Positions 19,053 to 29,017 of a stretch of DNA of 64,000 nt are shown here, one piece after another; within the stretch, counting starts at the first letter, position 1, and every line of letters starts with the position of its first letter. The position numbers and the translations under genes were made by a program. The stretch lies in the NCBI GenBank assembly GCA_049671305.1, contig JBATUR010000032.1, forward strand, positions 26,952-90,951, written 5' to 3'. This DNA is from CADCTM01 sp049671305. Lineage in GTDB: Bacteria; Cyanobacteriota; Cyanobacteriia; Cyanobacteriales; Coleofasciculaceae. The notes under the pieces are model-generated. The model did no database searches, had not been told where the DNA came from, and saw only the letters and a list, made by a program, of their open reading frames with translations.

Positions 19053-20459
19053 ATGCGATTATCTGACTCGGAACCAGTAACAACACATCCCGAACAACAA
19101 AACCCATTGACAGAGGGTATCCCGCCCGAAACTGAGACAACTCCAGTGTCAGCACGAGGCTTCATCCCAGTCCTAAAAAACCGTAACTTCTTGGCGCTGT
19201 GGAGCGGTCAAGTCTTCTCTCAACTGGCAGACAAGGTTTACCTTGTGCTGATGATTGCCTTAATTGCCAGTCGCTTCCAGGATACCAATCAGACCATTAG
19301 TGGCTGGGTATCGGTACTGATGATTTTCTTTACAATTCCGGCAGTGCTATTTGGCTCAGTGGCTGGAGTTTTTGTAGACCGTTGGTCAAAAAAAGCCGTA
19401 CTAGTTTCCACAAACCTACTGCGCGGCATTTTGGTTTTAGCAGTGCCGTTTCTATTGTGGATCACTCAAAGCTGGCGGGCTTTTTATAACCTACCTGTCG
19501 GTTTCTATGTTTTACTGGGCATAACTTTTTTGGTTTCTACCCTAACTCAGTTTTTTGCCCCGGCTGAACAATCAGCAATGCCGCTAATTGTCAAGCCCCA
19601 AAACCTGCTTTCGGCAAACTCACTCTACACCACAACGATGATGGGATCGTTGATTGTTGGCTTTGCAGTGGGTGAACCTGTCTTAGCCTTTGCTGATAAC
19701 TTCGTGCGTCAGTTGGGTGGTGGCGGCTGGGATTTTGGTAAAGAACTGGTAGTTGGTGGTTTTTATGTAGTTGCCGGTTTACTGCTTTTGCTGCTCAAAA
19801 CAGGCGAAAAGAGAAAAACCACTGCAGAAGAACCGCCTCATGTGTGGCAAGACATCCGAGAAGGCTTGAGTTATGTAAAACACCATAAACAAGTCCGCAA
19901 TGCCTTAATTCAACTAGTAATTTTGTTTTCTGTATTTGCGGCAATATCAGTGCTGGCGGTTCGTCTGGCAGAAACTCTCCCCGGCATGAAGGCATCACAA
20001 TTTGGCTTTTTGTTATCGGCGGCGGGCGTAGGAATGGCTGGCGGTGCAGCCATCTTGGGGCAATTTGCTAAACGTTTATCTCATGCTCAATTAAGTTTAT
20101 ATGGTTCAGTTGGCATGGCTGCTGCCCTGGTGGGTGTAGGTCTATTTACCCATCATTTAATCTTGACTTTATTGATGACAACACTATTGGGCGGTTTTGC
20201 CGCAATGATCGGCATCCCCATGCAAACCACAATTCAAGCCGAAACACCGCCAGAAATGCGTGGAAAAGTGTTTGGACTACAAAATAATGCGATCAATATT
20301 GCCCTCAGCTTACCTTTAGCTTTAGCTGGTTTAGCAGAAACTTGGTTAGGATTACAAACTGTATTTTTCAGTTTAGCGGCATTAGTGATCGCAGGCGGGG
20401 TCTTAAACTGGTATATTTCCCGTACAGGCTCATCTATGTCAACCAAAGCTGAGAAATAG
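19053..20459 (+). CDS. MFS transporter
   Basis: Twelve-segment major facilitator of the MFS_3-like (macrolide efflux-like) type: FLALWSGQVFSQLADKVYLV at the first helix and GVFVDRWSKKAVLV as the loop 2-3 motif. The N-terminal 40 residues are hydrophilic. The substrate cannot be inferred. It is 19 bases upstream of a glycosyltransferase gene on the same strand, so the two are probably co-transcribed and might act on a shared glycolipid or be linked only by position. Confidence 0.85.
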   Translation: MRLSDSEPVTTHPEQQNPLTEGIPPETETTPVSARGFIPVLKNRNFLALWSGQVFSQLADKVYLVLMIALIASRFQDTNQTISGWVSVLMIFFTIPAVLFGSVAGVFVDRWSKKAVLVSTNLLRGILVLAVPFLLWITQSWRAFYNLPVGFYVLLGITFLVSTLTQFFAPAEQSAMPLIVKPQNLLSANSLYTTTMMGSLIVGFAVGEPVLAFADNFVRQLGGGGWDFGKELVVGGFYVVAGLLLLLLKTGEKRKTTAEEPPHVWQDIREGLSYVKHHKQVRNALIQLVILFSVFAAISVLAVRLAETLPGMKASQFGFLLSAAGVGMAGGAAILGQFAKRLSHAQLSLYGSVGMAAALVGVGLFTHHLILTLLMTTLLGGFAAMIGIPMQTTIQAETPPEMRGKVFGLQNNAINIALSLPLALAGLAETWLGLQTVFFSLAALVIAGGVLNWYISRTGSSMSTKAEK

Positions 20460-20478
20460 AGACGCGATACCAACCTGA

Positions 20479-21639
20479 ATGCATATTGCTTGGCTCGGAA
20501 AAAAATCACCATTTTGTGGCAATGTCACTTACGGCAGAGAAGTTACCAATTCACTGCTAGACCGTGGCTATGATGTTAGCTTCCTGCATTTTGCCCAAGA
20601 AGAAGCAGAAGACCCAACTTGGCCCGGACGCCAAGAGGTACCTCTGCCGTTTATTTATAAATCACAGGTTTATACAGTTCCTACACCGAAGGCAAGAAAT
20701 GTTTTAAGGCGATCGCTCAAGCAATTACGACCTGATCTCGTACACGCTTCTTTGACGCTATCGTTTTTAGACTTTCTCTTACCTGAAATCTGTGAGGAAC
20801 TCAATATCCCACTAGTTGCCACTTTCCATCCACCTTTTGATGGCAAGCGGCGTAACCTCAAATCTGGTACACAACTATTTACCTATCAACTTTATGCTCC
20901 CTTTCTGGCGCATTATGACCGGGTAATTGTCTTTTCTCAACTTCAGCGTAATTTTCTTGTCCGTTTGGGAGTCCCTATCGAAAAGCTGGCAGTAATTCCC
21001 AATGGCGTTGATGTAAATAAATACTCACCCGGAACCTGCAACCTCAAGTCACGCTTGAATGCCAAAAAGCTATTTGTCTACCAAGGTAGAATTTCGGCAG
21101 AAAAAAATGTGGAGGCGCTACTAAAAGCTTGGAAACAATCAGATTTAGGTGATTCTTGTAAACTGCTAATTGTCGGCAATGGCGCTTTATATTCCTCACT
21201 AAAGCCATTTTATGGTGAAGAAGATGGCATTTTATGGTGGGGTTTTGAGGCAGATGAGCAGCGACGTATTGAAATTTTACAAGCGGCTGATGTCTTTATT
21301 TTGCCTTCTTTGTTGGAAGGGCTATCTTTATCGCTACTAGAAGCGATGTCTTGCGGTGTTGCTTGTGTTGCCACAGATGCTGGTGCTGATGGCGAAGTCT
21401 TGGAAGATGGCGCTGGTGTCGTACTCAATACTCATGGGGTCATGTCTCAGCTTAATACTCTTTTACCGCAATTTCGCGATCATCCAGAGTGGACAACTTT
21501 ATTAGGAGAAAAAGCCAGGGCAAGAGTTTTAGAACGTTATACCCTAAGCGATAATATTACCCAGCTTGAAAAACTTTATGCTGAGATTTTGCGGACAAGA
21601 CCGATGCCATTTAGTCCTCGTGCCCAGAGTGCTAGTTAG
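20479..21639 (+). CDS. GT4 family glycosyltransferase (DgdA-like candidate)
   Basis: GT-B glycosyltransferase of 386 residues. The beginning MHIAWLGKKSPFCGNVTYGRE and the C-terminal LPSLLEGLSLSLLEAMSCG (EX7E) fit family 4. The N-terminal stretch resembles cyanobacterial galactolipid synthase DgdA (digalactosyldiacylglycerol formation) as I remember it, but this was not checked and should be treated as a hint. No membrane helix is evident; such enzymes associate peripherally. Confidence 0.82.
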   Translation: MHIAWLGKKSPFCGNVTYGREVTNSLLDRGYDVSFLHFAQEEAEDPTWPGRQEVPLPFIYKSQVYTVPTPKARNVLRRSLKQLRPDLVHASLTLSFLDFLLPEICEELNIPLVATFHPPFDGKRRNLKSGTQLFTYQLYAPFLAHYDRVIVFSQLQRNFLVRLGVPIEKLAVIPNGVDVNKYSPGTCNLKSRLNAKKLFVYQGRISAEKNVEALLKAWKQSDLGDSCKLLIVGNGALYSSLKPFYGEEDGILWWGFEADEQRRIEILQAADVFILPSLLEGLSLSLLEAMSCGVACVATDAGADGEVLEDGAGVVLNTHGVMSQLNTLLPQFRDHPEWTTLLGEKARARVLERYTLSDNITQLEKLYAEILRTRPMPFSPRAQSAS

Positions 21640-22230
21640 TTTGCCACCTTCGTTTTGCTTAAGCCATAACGTGAATTAATGGGCAATCTTTTCACTGTCT
21701 TTTTGGATAACTTTGTAACTGCCTGATTTTTTTACCGACTTCCAAGGGTATGGAATAAAAGATTAGATTTCGCCTCAAGCTTGATCGTCGCTGACATTTA
21801 TGAAGCTTGTGTGTTTTTTTGATGTTGTAATACAACTTCCCGGTAGGAGTGTATTATGCTGGTTTACTTAAAGGAAGTAGATACATTCATTTCTTAGAAC
21901 GAGCAATTGCTTTGTTGTAACTACTTTTTTAGCAGTGCCAAGCAAAAACGCATCTGCCGCATCTTGTTTTTGCAGCCAAAAATCGCTATAGTTCTCAGTT
22001 TACATTGGTGACAATAGCCCCTGTGCATCTTAGGGGTTGCCTCCTGTCTTCAACAAACCGAATGTTATATTGACGGCAGCTACAAATTTAATAGCTGCAC
22101 TCGATCGTAATTCTTTTTAGACAAAAAACTCTCGTCATTTTCCGGCATCATCCGTCCATCTACGCAGTTTAATTAGCTTCTTTACCCATACACAAGCTGG
22201 ACAAACCACAGCCGTTGAATAGTCATCACT
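21640..22230. other. 590-base intergenic region upstream of the GAF cyclase gene
   Basis: No gene is evident. It holds several inverted repeats: CAAGCTT/AAGCTTG around 21778-21814 followed by GTGTGTTTTTTT (a possible terminator for the upstream genes), GCAAAAAC/GTTTTTGC at about 21943-21973, and GCAGCTA/TAGCTGC at 22076-22098. A 13-codon frame (21856-21897) has a good TAGGAG. A long structured leader for the cyclase mRNA is possible. Confidence 0.4.
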
Positions 22231-24873
22231 ATGACACTCTCCAACACCGGTAGCGTACTTGCTACACTAACTCAGCTAACTCAACTTAATCGGACAAGTG
22301 CCCTAACTCATCGAGTTAAAGACTTGTCTGTGCCAGAATTTATCTGCTTGTTGGACTTCATCACCGCCGAGTTTCAGCAATTTCTAAGGGCGATCGATAT
22401 GATCAACAACGAAGCCCTAGAAACTATGCTAGAACAGGTAATGGATGCCTTTACCCTCAAAATCGGTCAAATCCTGCAAGCCGATCGCACAATCATTTTT
22501 TTGGTTGACGCTGACAAAGGGCAACTGTGGGCAAAAATTCCTCAACCCATTCGGCAGGATCAAGACAAGCCTGAAATCAACAAAAGTCAAGAACTTCGCA
22601 TCCCTCTCAATATAGGTCTTGCTGGACACGTTGCCACCACAGGCGAATATCTAAATATTCCCAACGCCTACGATCACCCATTATTTAACAAAGAAGTTGA
22701 CGAACGCCCCGGCTATTATACCAACACTTTGTTATGTATGCCCATCTTTAGCAGCAATAAACAAGTCGTTGCTGTAGTGCAGTTATTAAACAAAGCTGAA
22801 GGCGTACCCTTTGACGACGAAGATGTACAAAGATTTAAAGACTTTGCCGCCTCCATAGGTATTATCCTAGAAACTTGCCAATCATTTTACATGGCAGCCC
22901 GTAACCAACGCGGTGCTGCAGCCTTACTTAAAGCCACCGCTTCCCTCGGACAAAGCTTAGACTTGGAAGTAACCTTGCGTCTGGTTATGGAGCAAGCTCG
23001 TGAATTAATGCAAGCAGACCGTAGTACGCTGTTTATGCTACGCAAAGAAACGGGTGAACTTTGGAGTAAAGTTGCCAAAGCAGACGGGGAAACGATGATG
23101 GAAATTCGTATTTCTTCCAACCGTGGTATTGCCGGTTATGTTGCCTCGACAGGACAACCATTAAATATTCCTGATGCTTATAAAGACCCACGTTTTGACC
23201 CTAGCACAGATAAGCGAACGGGATATGTAACACGTAATATTCTTTGTATGCCTGTATTTAATTCAGGTGGTGATTTAATCGGAGTAACTCAGCTAATTAA
23301 CAAGCATCAAGGCAGCTTCACAAGTTCTGATGAAGAATTTATGAGGGCGTTTAATATTCAGGCTGGAATTGCTTTAGAAAATGCTAAATTATTTGAAAAT
23401 GTCTTAATCGAAAAGCAATATCAAAAAGATATCTTACAAAGCCTTTCTGATGCCGTAATTTCTACAGATACCCAAGGAAAAATAGTTACAATTAATGATG
23501 CTGCCTTGGCATTATTAGGCTTCCCAACACCACAACTACAAACCAAAAATCGGCAATTGTGGGAATATAAACTTACCGGACGCTATGTGTGGGAAGTTGT
23601 ACCCATAGATCACCTCCAGAGCCGTCTAGAAGACAGCCTAACCAACGGCGCGAAGCATTATGTACCAGAGCAAAGTTTGAACATTGGACTGTTTGAGCGC
23701 CCAGGAAACCTCAAAGGAGTGGTTAATAATAATGTCGTAAACGGTAGTAAAGACTCAACTCCAACAACTGATCAAGATACTACCTACGTTTTGGCAATTC
23801 CCAGCAGCGATGACCCCAATATATATATACCTTGGAATGATTCACCTTGGGCATTAAACAGCGCCACTTGGCTTTCTAAAGAGCAAGTGAAAACAATTGA
23901 ACGTAGTATTAATTTAACCGTCAATCCGCTCACTAATCCAGAAGGCACAGTGCGGGGTGGTTTAGTGGTACTAGAAGACATGACGCGAGAAAAGCGCATG
24001 AAAAGTGCCATGTATCGCTATATGACACCGCCAGTTGCCGAACAAGTTATGGCGTTGGGTGAAGATGCTTTAATGGTTGGTGAGCGTAAAGATGTCACTA
24101 TTTTATTTTCCGATATACGTGGTTATACGACCTTAACGGAAAACTTGGGCGCGTCGGAAGTTGTATCTTTACTTAACCAGTATTTTGAAACAATGGTAGA
24201 GGCAGTCTTCAATCACGAAGGCACTCTTGATAAGTTTATTGGTGATGCTTTAATGGCAGTATTTGGTGCACCATTACCATTACAAAATCATGGTTGGATG
24301 GCAGTAAAGTCGGCGTTGGATATGCGTTGGCGTTTGGCAGCATTTAATGACAAACGTATTCGTGAAAATCATCCCCTAATTCGTATTGGTATTGGTATTA
24401 GTTCAGGAGAAGTGGTAAGTGGTAATATTGGTTCCCACAAACGTATGGATTATACAGTAATTGGGGATGGTGTGAATTTGAGCGCCCGTTTGGAAAGTGC
24501 CACCAAAGAGTATGGCTGCGATATTATCTTGAGTGAGTCTACTTATAACTTATGTCGCGATCGCATTTGGGTACGTGAATTAGATAGAATTCGACCCAAA
24601 GGCAAAAGCCAACCTGTTAGCATTTATGAATTAATTGGCGAAGTCGATACTCCCCTCAACGATGCCACAAAAAGACTATTAGACTACTACCAAGCAGGGC
24701 GTTATGCCTACATTAACCGAGACTTCAACAAAGCCATGCATTGCTTCCATAACGCTTATCAAATTAAGCCCAATGACCAAGCAATTATCGCCCATTTAGA
24801 GCGTGCCCAAAATTATATCAACAACCCACCCCCCGATTACTGGGACGGCGTTCATGTCATGACAACTAAATAG
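22231..24873 (+). CDS. cyaB: adenylate cyclase, GAF-GAF-PAS-class III catalytic (CyaB1/CyaB2 type)
   Basis: Makes cAMP from ATP. Two tandem GAF domains (about residues 60-215 and 225-385), a PAS domain (about 395-520, split by a linker), and a class III catalytic domain from about residue 605. Catalytic residues are visible: metal Asp in FSDIRGYT (D628) and FIGDA (D672), adenine-site Lys (K668) and Thr (T742), and N749/R753. GAF-B has a full NKX(n)FX3DE motif (INKHQGSFTSSDE), a hallmark of cyclic-nucleotide-binding GAFs; GAF-A is slightly off. The domain order and length match Anabaena CyaB1/CyaB2, which are activated by cAMP or regulated by sodium. A TPR-like C-terminal tail follows. Confidence 0.93.
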   Translation: MTLSNTGSVLATLTQLTQLNRTSALTHRVKDLSVPEFICLLDFITAEFQQFLRAIDMINNEALETMLEQVMDAFTLKIGQILQADRTIIFLVDADKGQLWAKIPQPIRQDQDKPEINKSQELRIPLNIGLAGHVATTGEYLNIPNAYDHPLFNKEVDERPGYYTNTLLCMPIFSSNKQVVAVVQLLNKAEGVPFDDEDVQRFKDFAASIGIILETCQSFYMAARNQRGAAALLKATASLGQSLDLEVTLRLVMEQARELMQADRSTLFMLRKETGELWSKVAKADGETMMEIRISSNRGIAGYVASTGQPLNIPDAYKDPRFDPSTDKRTGYVTRNILCMPVFNSGGDLIGVTQLINKHQGSFTSSDEEFMRAFNIQAGIALENAKLFENVLIEKQYQKDILQSLSDAVISTDTQGKIVTINDAALALLGFPTPQLQTKNRQLWEYKLTGRYVWEVVPIDHLQSRLEDSLTNGAKHYVPEQSLNIGLFERPGNLKGVVNNNVVNGSKDSTPTTDQDTTYVLAIPSSDDPNIYIPWNDSPWALNSATWLSKEQVKTIERSINLTVNPLTNPEGTVRGGLVVLEDMTREKRMKSAMYRYMTPPVAEQVMALGEDALMVGERKDVTILFSDIRGYTTLTENLGASEVVSLLNQYFETMVEAVFNHEGTLDKFIGDALMAVFGAPLPLQNHGWMAVKSALDMRWRLAAFNDKRIRENHPLIRIGIGISSGEVVSGNIGSHKRMDYTVIGDGVNLSARLESATKEYGCDIILSESTYNLCRDRIWVRELDRIRPKGKSQPVSIYELIGEVDTPLNDATKRLLDYYQAGRYAYINRDFNKAMHCFHNAYQIKPNDQAIIAHLERAQNYINNPPPDYWDGVHVMTTK

Positions 24874-24897
24874 GAGTGCAAAGTACCAAAACTCCTA
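24871..24897. terminator. hairpin overlapping the cyclase stop codon
   Basis: TAGGAGT (24871-24877, including the stop codon) and ACTCCTA (24891-24897) form a 7-bp stem between convergent genes; no T-run follows. Confidence 0.35.
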
Positions 24898-24952
24898 CAA
24901 TAAATATATTTAAGCTTTGCTCTAATATCAAGTCCGGGCAGGAAAACATAAA

Positions 24953-25216
24953 TTAACTGTTTTCTTCCCCTTCTTGCTCATTCTGAAAAGGATTTTCACC
25001 AATAGCCAGTTCTTTTTTGCTACGTTTGAGCTGTTTCCAGAGATTTTTGATTTGCTTATAAGCCACATCTGGAGGCAGCTTTCCCGCCGTTTCCAGGTTG
25101 CAGATAAAATTTACCCGTTGTGCAAATTCCTGTAGATTAGCATTAAAAACGAGATTATTGGGTTTAACTTGACCGTGATAGCGACTACGAGGATAAAGAA
25201 AATCATCTCGTACCAT
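24953..25216 (-). CDS. small conserved cyanobacterial protein (DUF7219-like)
   Basis: An 87-residue basic protein beginning MVRDDFLYPRSRYHGQ with a central FAQRVNFICNLETAGK and a helical KQIKNLWKQLKRSKKEL. I recall similar short proteins in many cyanobacteria (DUF7219) but the function is unknown. The reading frame has a good AGGAG upstream of ATG (complement of 25216). No membrane segment. Confidence 0.7.
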   Translation of the reverse strand: MVRDDFLYPRSRYHGQVKPNNLVFNANLQEFAQRVNFICNLETAGKLPPDVAYKQIKNLWKQLKRSKKELAIGENPFQNEQEGEENS

Positions 25217-25368
25217 AAGTATCTCCTGATTTTAAAATTACAGTTGACCAAAAATCTAGATAAATTACTGAACTATATTAAACAAAGCGATTTGCTTTCC
25301 TTTCAACTACCCTGGGTAGGGCTATTGCAATTTAACACTTTTGAACCAAGTCATGGCATGAGTATGAC

Positions 25369-25557
25369 ATGGCACTTTTTAACTTAAGGATGTGCCACTT
25401 TTGCTCAAACAACGTCAGAGAGGAGAATGAACATGAGGAACCCCTGACAGATATACTGCATCACATCAAGAATAACTATATATTTAGATACTGTTTATCT
25501 ATTTTCATGGTTTATGTGCTAGTTAGTCTGATAGCAAGCGGAGTTGGTGTAAAGTAA
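25369..25557 (+). CDS. doubtful short membrane protein frame
   Basis: A 62-codon frame, with a possible internal start at 25390. It has a CHFC pair and one hydrophobic segment near the C-terminus (FRYCLSIFMVYVLVSLIASG). No good ribosome binding site precedes either start, and I recognise no relative. It is listed because the 25217-25690 gap otherwise shows nothing. Confidence 0.22.
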   Translation: MALFNLRMCHFCSNNVREENEHEEPLTDILHHIKNNYIFRYCLSIFMVYVLVSLIASGVGVK

Positions 25558-25690
25558 TTAACTCACTTCGGTATCAAGTCTCTTAGTCTGATGGTTTAAT
25601 TTTGACCAATTAAGGCAGGAGAATTTATTGTTTGTTGTTTATTAGATATTCCCTAACCCCTCTCAATGCGCCAAGGAGTAAATACGGTTT

Positions 25691-26416
25691 ATGTCGGACT
25701 TGCAAGAAATCTACGAAGGCAAAGCGAAAATCTTATATACCACAGATGATCCAGAAGTTTTGCTGACCAAGTTCAAAGATGATGCTACCGCCTTTAATGC
25801 CCAAAAACGGGGGCAAATTGTCGGCAAGGGTGAAATAAATTGTGCCATCTCGGCTCATTTATTTAGGTTACTAGAAGCACAAGGCATTGCCACACATTTT
25901 ATTGAACGACCTGCTGCTGACCAAATGCTCGTCAAAAACGTCAGAATTGTGTTAATAGAAGTAGTTGTCCGTAATATTGCCGCTGGCAGTCTGTGTAAAC
26001 AAACTGGACTACCACTCGGTCAGGTTTTGGAGACGCCACTAGTAGAATTTTATTTGAAAAATGATGCTTTGGGAGATCCATTATTGACACGCGATCGCTT
26101 ATTTCTCCTAGAATTAGCAACACCAGAACAAGTAGACCAACTCACCGACCAAGCTTTGCAAATTAATACCATTCTCAGTGCTTTTTTCAATCGATGTGGC
26201 ATTACCTTAGTAGACTTCAAACTGGAATTTGGTATAACCTCAACGGGGGAATTGATTTTAGCTGACGAAATTAGCCCAGATACCTGCCGTCTTTGGAACC
26301 AAACCGAGACTGATCCCAACCGTCGAGTTATGGATAAAGACCGCTTTCGTCGTGATTTGGGAAATGTAAAAGACGCCTATCAACAGGTTCTAGAGCGGGT
26401 TATGGCAATATCATAG
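25691..26416 (+). CDS. purC: phosphoribosylaminoimidazole-succinocarboxamide synthase
   Basis: SAICAR synthase of purine biosynthesis, joining CAIR and aspartate with ATP. The start YEGKAKILYTTDDPEVLLTKFKDD and the DEISPDTCRLW motif are diagnostic, and 241 residues is the standard length. It lies upstream of the Omp85 gene, an order known from other filamentous cyanobacteria. Confidence 0.96.
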   Translation: MSDLQEIYEGKAKILYTTDDPEVLLTKFKDDATAFNAQKRGQIVGKGEINCAISAHLFRLLEAQGIATHFIERPAADQMLVKNVRIVLIEVVVRNIAAGSLCKQTGLPLGQVLETPLVEFYLKNDALGDPLLTRDRLFLLELATPEQVDQLTDQALQINTILSAFFNRCGITLVDFKLEFGITSTGELILADEISPDTCRLWNQTETDPNRRVMDKDRFRRDLGNVKDAYQQVLERVMAIS

Positions 26417-26566
26417 CAACTGCTGCATTGTGCTAGAAGCCAAAAATGTTAGTTATAAGCTTTCTTCAGCAAAACTAGCAACAGACAAGGGACAATAGAC
26501 AACAAAACAAAAGCCGAAAGCGTGGTAAGCGATCGCTTTTAATGCTAATTAGTCTAAACGTGGTGT

Positions 26567-28897
26567 GTGGAAGTGTCAAAATTTAAAGAAATACGATTAT
26601 CTCCTTTTTTAGTAGCAATGCTTGCTACCTCAGCGACGGTAGGTTTCGCTAAACCTAGCAACGGGCAAACAATTAACCCGATCGCAACAACATCAGAACC
26701 AAGCAACCAAGCAGAGGTAATACCAACTGCTACTGATGTTCGTTCAATTGCTCAACCGACTTATATTAACCAAGAAGCGGTTCCTGTTCTCAACCCGGTA
26801 CTTAGTCGCGTTAAACCCGCAACTGGTAATTTTGTTGTCCCAACAATGCCACTATCGAGCAGCATAAAACCTGTAACAGCGCAAGCCCAAAATAGACCAA
26901 CTGAAATACCAACTCCAACGCCAGAACCTAGCCCAGAACCGGAACCAACTCCTCCGTCATTTCCCGATATCCCAACGCCTGTAGAACCTACTACAACGCC
27001 AACGCCAACTCCTGCCGCACCGACCACAACGCCTGTAGAACCTACTACAACGCCCAGTCCAACTCCTGAACCGGAACCTCAAGCGCAACCAACAGCACCA
27101 GAAGCACGAGTGTTAGTGGCAGAAGTCTTTGTCAGTGGTGCCGAAGGACAACTAGAAGATGAAATTTTTCGAGTCATTCAAACTAGAGCAGGACAGGCAA
27201 CCACTCGTACACAATTGCAGGCAGATGTCAATGCCATATTTGCTACAGGCTTCTTTTCCAACGTTGATGTCAGACCAGAAGACACACCATTAGGTGTACG
27301 AGTCACCTTTATTGTGCAGGCAAACCCAGTACTGCGTCAGGTGACAATCAACACCGTACCCGAAAATGCTTCTCAGCAAGTTTTGACACAAAAAGAAGTT
27401 GATGATATCTTCGGCAATCAATACGGTCAAATCTTAAACTTCCGTCAACTGCAAAACGGCATCAAAGAGTTAAATCAGTTGTACAAAGACCGGGGCTTTG
27501 ATCTAGCTCAAGTAATTGATGCCTCACAAGTCACCGCCGAGGGCACAGTCAATTTAATCATTGCTGAAGGTGTTGTTGAAGATATTCGAGTCCGCTATCT
27601 CAACAAAGAAGGACAAGAGAATAATGAACAAGGTGAACCTGTACGCGGTCGCACTCGTCCCTTTATCATTACGCGGGAAGTACAGTTAAAACCAGGTGAT
27701 GTCTTCAACCGACAAACCGCTGAAAGAGACTTGCGCCGTGTCTTTGGCTTAGGAATTTTTGAAGACGTACGGCTTTCTTTTGCCCCTGGTACTGACCCGC
27801 GTCGGGTAGTTGTGGTTGTCGATGTCATTGAGAAGAATACAGGATCTATTGCCGCAGGTGCAGGTATTAGTTCTTCTAGTGGTTTATTTGGCTCGGTTAG
27901 TTATCAACAACAAAACCTGGGTGGTAATAACCAAACTTTAGGGGCAGAAGTGCAACTCGGTCAACAGGCGCTGTTATTGTTTGATCTAAGCTTTACTGAT
28001 CCTTGGATCGCAGGCGACCCTTACCGTACTTCTTATACTGTTAATGCCTTCCGTCGTCAGTCAATTTCACTCATTTTTGATGGCGGCGATCCAGAAGTTA
28101 ATTTGCCCAATGGCGATCGCCCTCGTATTGTGCGGACTGGTGGCGGTGTAAGCTTTACTCGTCCCTTATCGCGAGATGTCTTTAGACCAGCCGAATGGGT
28201 TGCCTCAGCGGGATTACAGTATCAAAGAGTGGCGATTCGCGATGCTGATGGTAACCGCAGTCCTGTTGATGAGTTGGGCAACAACCTCAGCTTTAGTGGT
28301 GACGGCAGCGACGATTTGCTAACGCTACAATTGGGTGCAATACGCGATCGCCGAAATAGTCCCATTAGACCAACCAGTGGCTCATTACTAAGAGTTGGTA
28401 TAGAACAGTCTGTACCCGTTGGACAAGGCAGCATCCTCCTCACCCGCCTCAGAGGCAACTACAGCTACTACATCCCCGTCAGCTTTACCAGCTTCAGCAA
28501 AGGACCCCAAGCCCTAGCATTTAACCTGCAAGGCGGCACAATTATCGGAGACTTGCCTCCCTACGAAGCCTTTGCTCTTGGTGGCTCTAACTCGGTGCGA
28601 GGCTACGGTGAGGGCGATGTGGGAGCAGGACGCAGCTTCATCCAAGCCACAGCAGAATACCGCTTCCCGGTTTTCTCAGTGATCGGCGGTGCTTTGTTCG
28701 TTGACTTTGCCAGCGACTTTGGTAGTGGTGATAATGTACCAGGCAACCCCGGCGGTGTGCGTGGCAAACCAGGCAACGGTTTAGGCTATGGACTTGGTGT
28801 GCGAGTTCAGTCCCCACTAGGTCCAATTCGTATCGACTTTGGCTTTAATGACCAAGGTGATAACCGTATCCACTTTGGTATTGGCGAACGTTTTTAG
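26567..28897 (+). CDS. bamA: Omp85/BamA family outer membrane assembly protein
   Basis: Central insertase for outer membrane beta-barrels. It has a signal-like hydrophobic start (PFLVAMLATSATVGFA), a long Pro/Thr-rich linker (about residues 105-180) characteristic of cyanobacterial Omp85, three POTRA domains (about residues 185-420) and a C-terminal 16-strand barrel with VRGY in the lid motif (GGSNSVRGYGEGDVG) and the terminal FGIGERF. The start is GTG at 26567; GTG at 26573 is also possible. It heads the lpxC-fabZ-lpxA-lpxB cluster, linking barrel assembly with lipid A synthesis. The last base of its stop codon is also the first base of a repeat. Confidence 0.92.
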   Translation: MEVSKFKEIRLSPFLVAMLATSATVGFAKPSNGQTINPIATTSEPSNQAEVIPTATDVRSIAQPTYINQEAVPVLNPVLSRVKPATGNFVVPTMPLSSSIKPVTAQAQNRPTEIPTPTPEPSPEPEPTPPSFPDIPTPVEPTTTPTPTPAAPTTTPVEPTTTPSPTPEPEPQAQPTAPEARVLVAEVFVSGAEGQLEDEIFRVIQTRAGQATTRTQLQADVNAIFATGFFSNVDVRPEDTPLGVRVTFIVQANPVLRQVTINTVPENASQQVLTQKEVDDIFGNQYGQILNFRQLQNGIKELNQLYKDRGFDLAQVIDASQVTAEGTVNLIIAEGVVEDIRVRYLNKEGQENNEQGEPVRGRTRPFIITREVQLKPGDVFNRQTAERDLRRVFGLGIFEDVRLSFAPGTDPRRVVVVVDVIEKNTGSIAAGAGISSSSGLFGSVSYQQQNLGGNNQTLGAEVQLGQQALLLFDLSFTDPWIAGDPYRTSYTVNAFRRQSISLIFDGGDPEVNLPNGDRPRIVRTGGGVSFTRPLSRDVFRPAEWVASAGLQYQRVAIRDADGNRSPVDELGNNLSFSGDGSDDLLTLQLGAIRDRRNSPIRPTSGSLLRVGIEQSVPVGQGSILLTRLRGNYSYYIPVSFTSFSKGPQALAFNLQGGTIIGDLPPYEAFALGGSNSVRGYGEGDVGAGRSFIQATAEYRFPVFSVIGGALFVDFASDFGSGDNVPGNPGGVRGKPGNGLGYGLGVRVQSPLGPIRIDFGFNDQGDNRIHFGIGERF

Positions 28898-28997
28898 GCG
28901 TTGCTGATCGCAAGTAAAAAGCCAAAATAAGATCCCCGACTTCTGAACTTAAAAAAGTGAAAATAACGGATAAATATGCCTCAAGAAGTCGGGGATC
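28897..28997. repeat. dispersed palindromic repeat, copy 1
   Basis: GATCCCCGACTTCT (28931-28944) and its exact complement (28984-28997) frame a 39-base loop. An outer GGCGTTGCTGA (28897-28907), identical to the end of the element at 41256, is present only on the left. It occupies most of the omp85-lpxC gap and contains an ATG (28976) in frame with lpxC. Confidence 0.75.
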
Positions 28998-29017
28998 TTC
29001 GCACAAGGACAATTAAG

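Noticed and set aside
25169..25387. Plus-strand frame of 72 codons
   Set aside because: Overlaps the 5' end of the better supported 24953-25216 gene and has no ribosome binding site.
28976..29017. Longer lpxC start at ATG 28976
   Set aside because: The extra residues are encoded by the palindromic repeat and LpxC homology starts at 29018.
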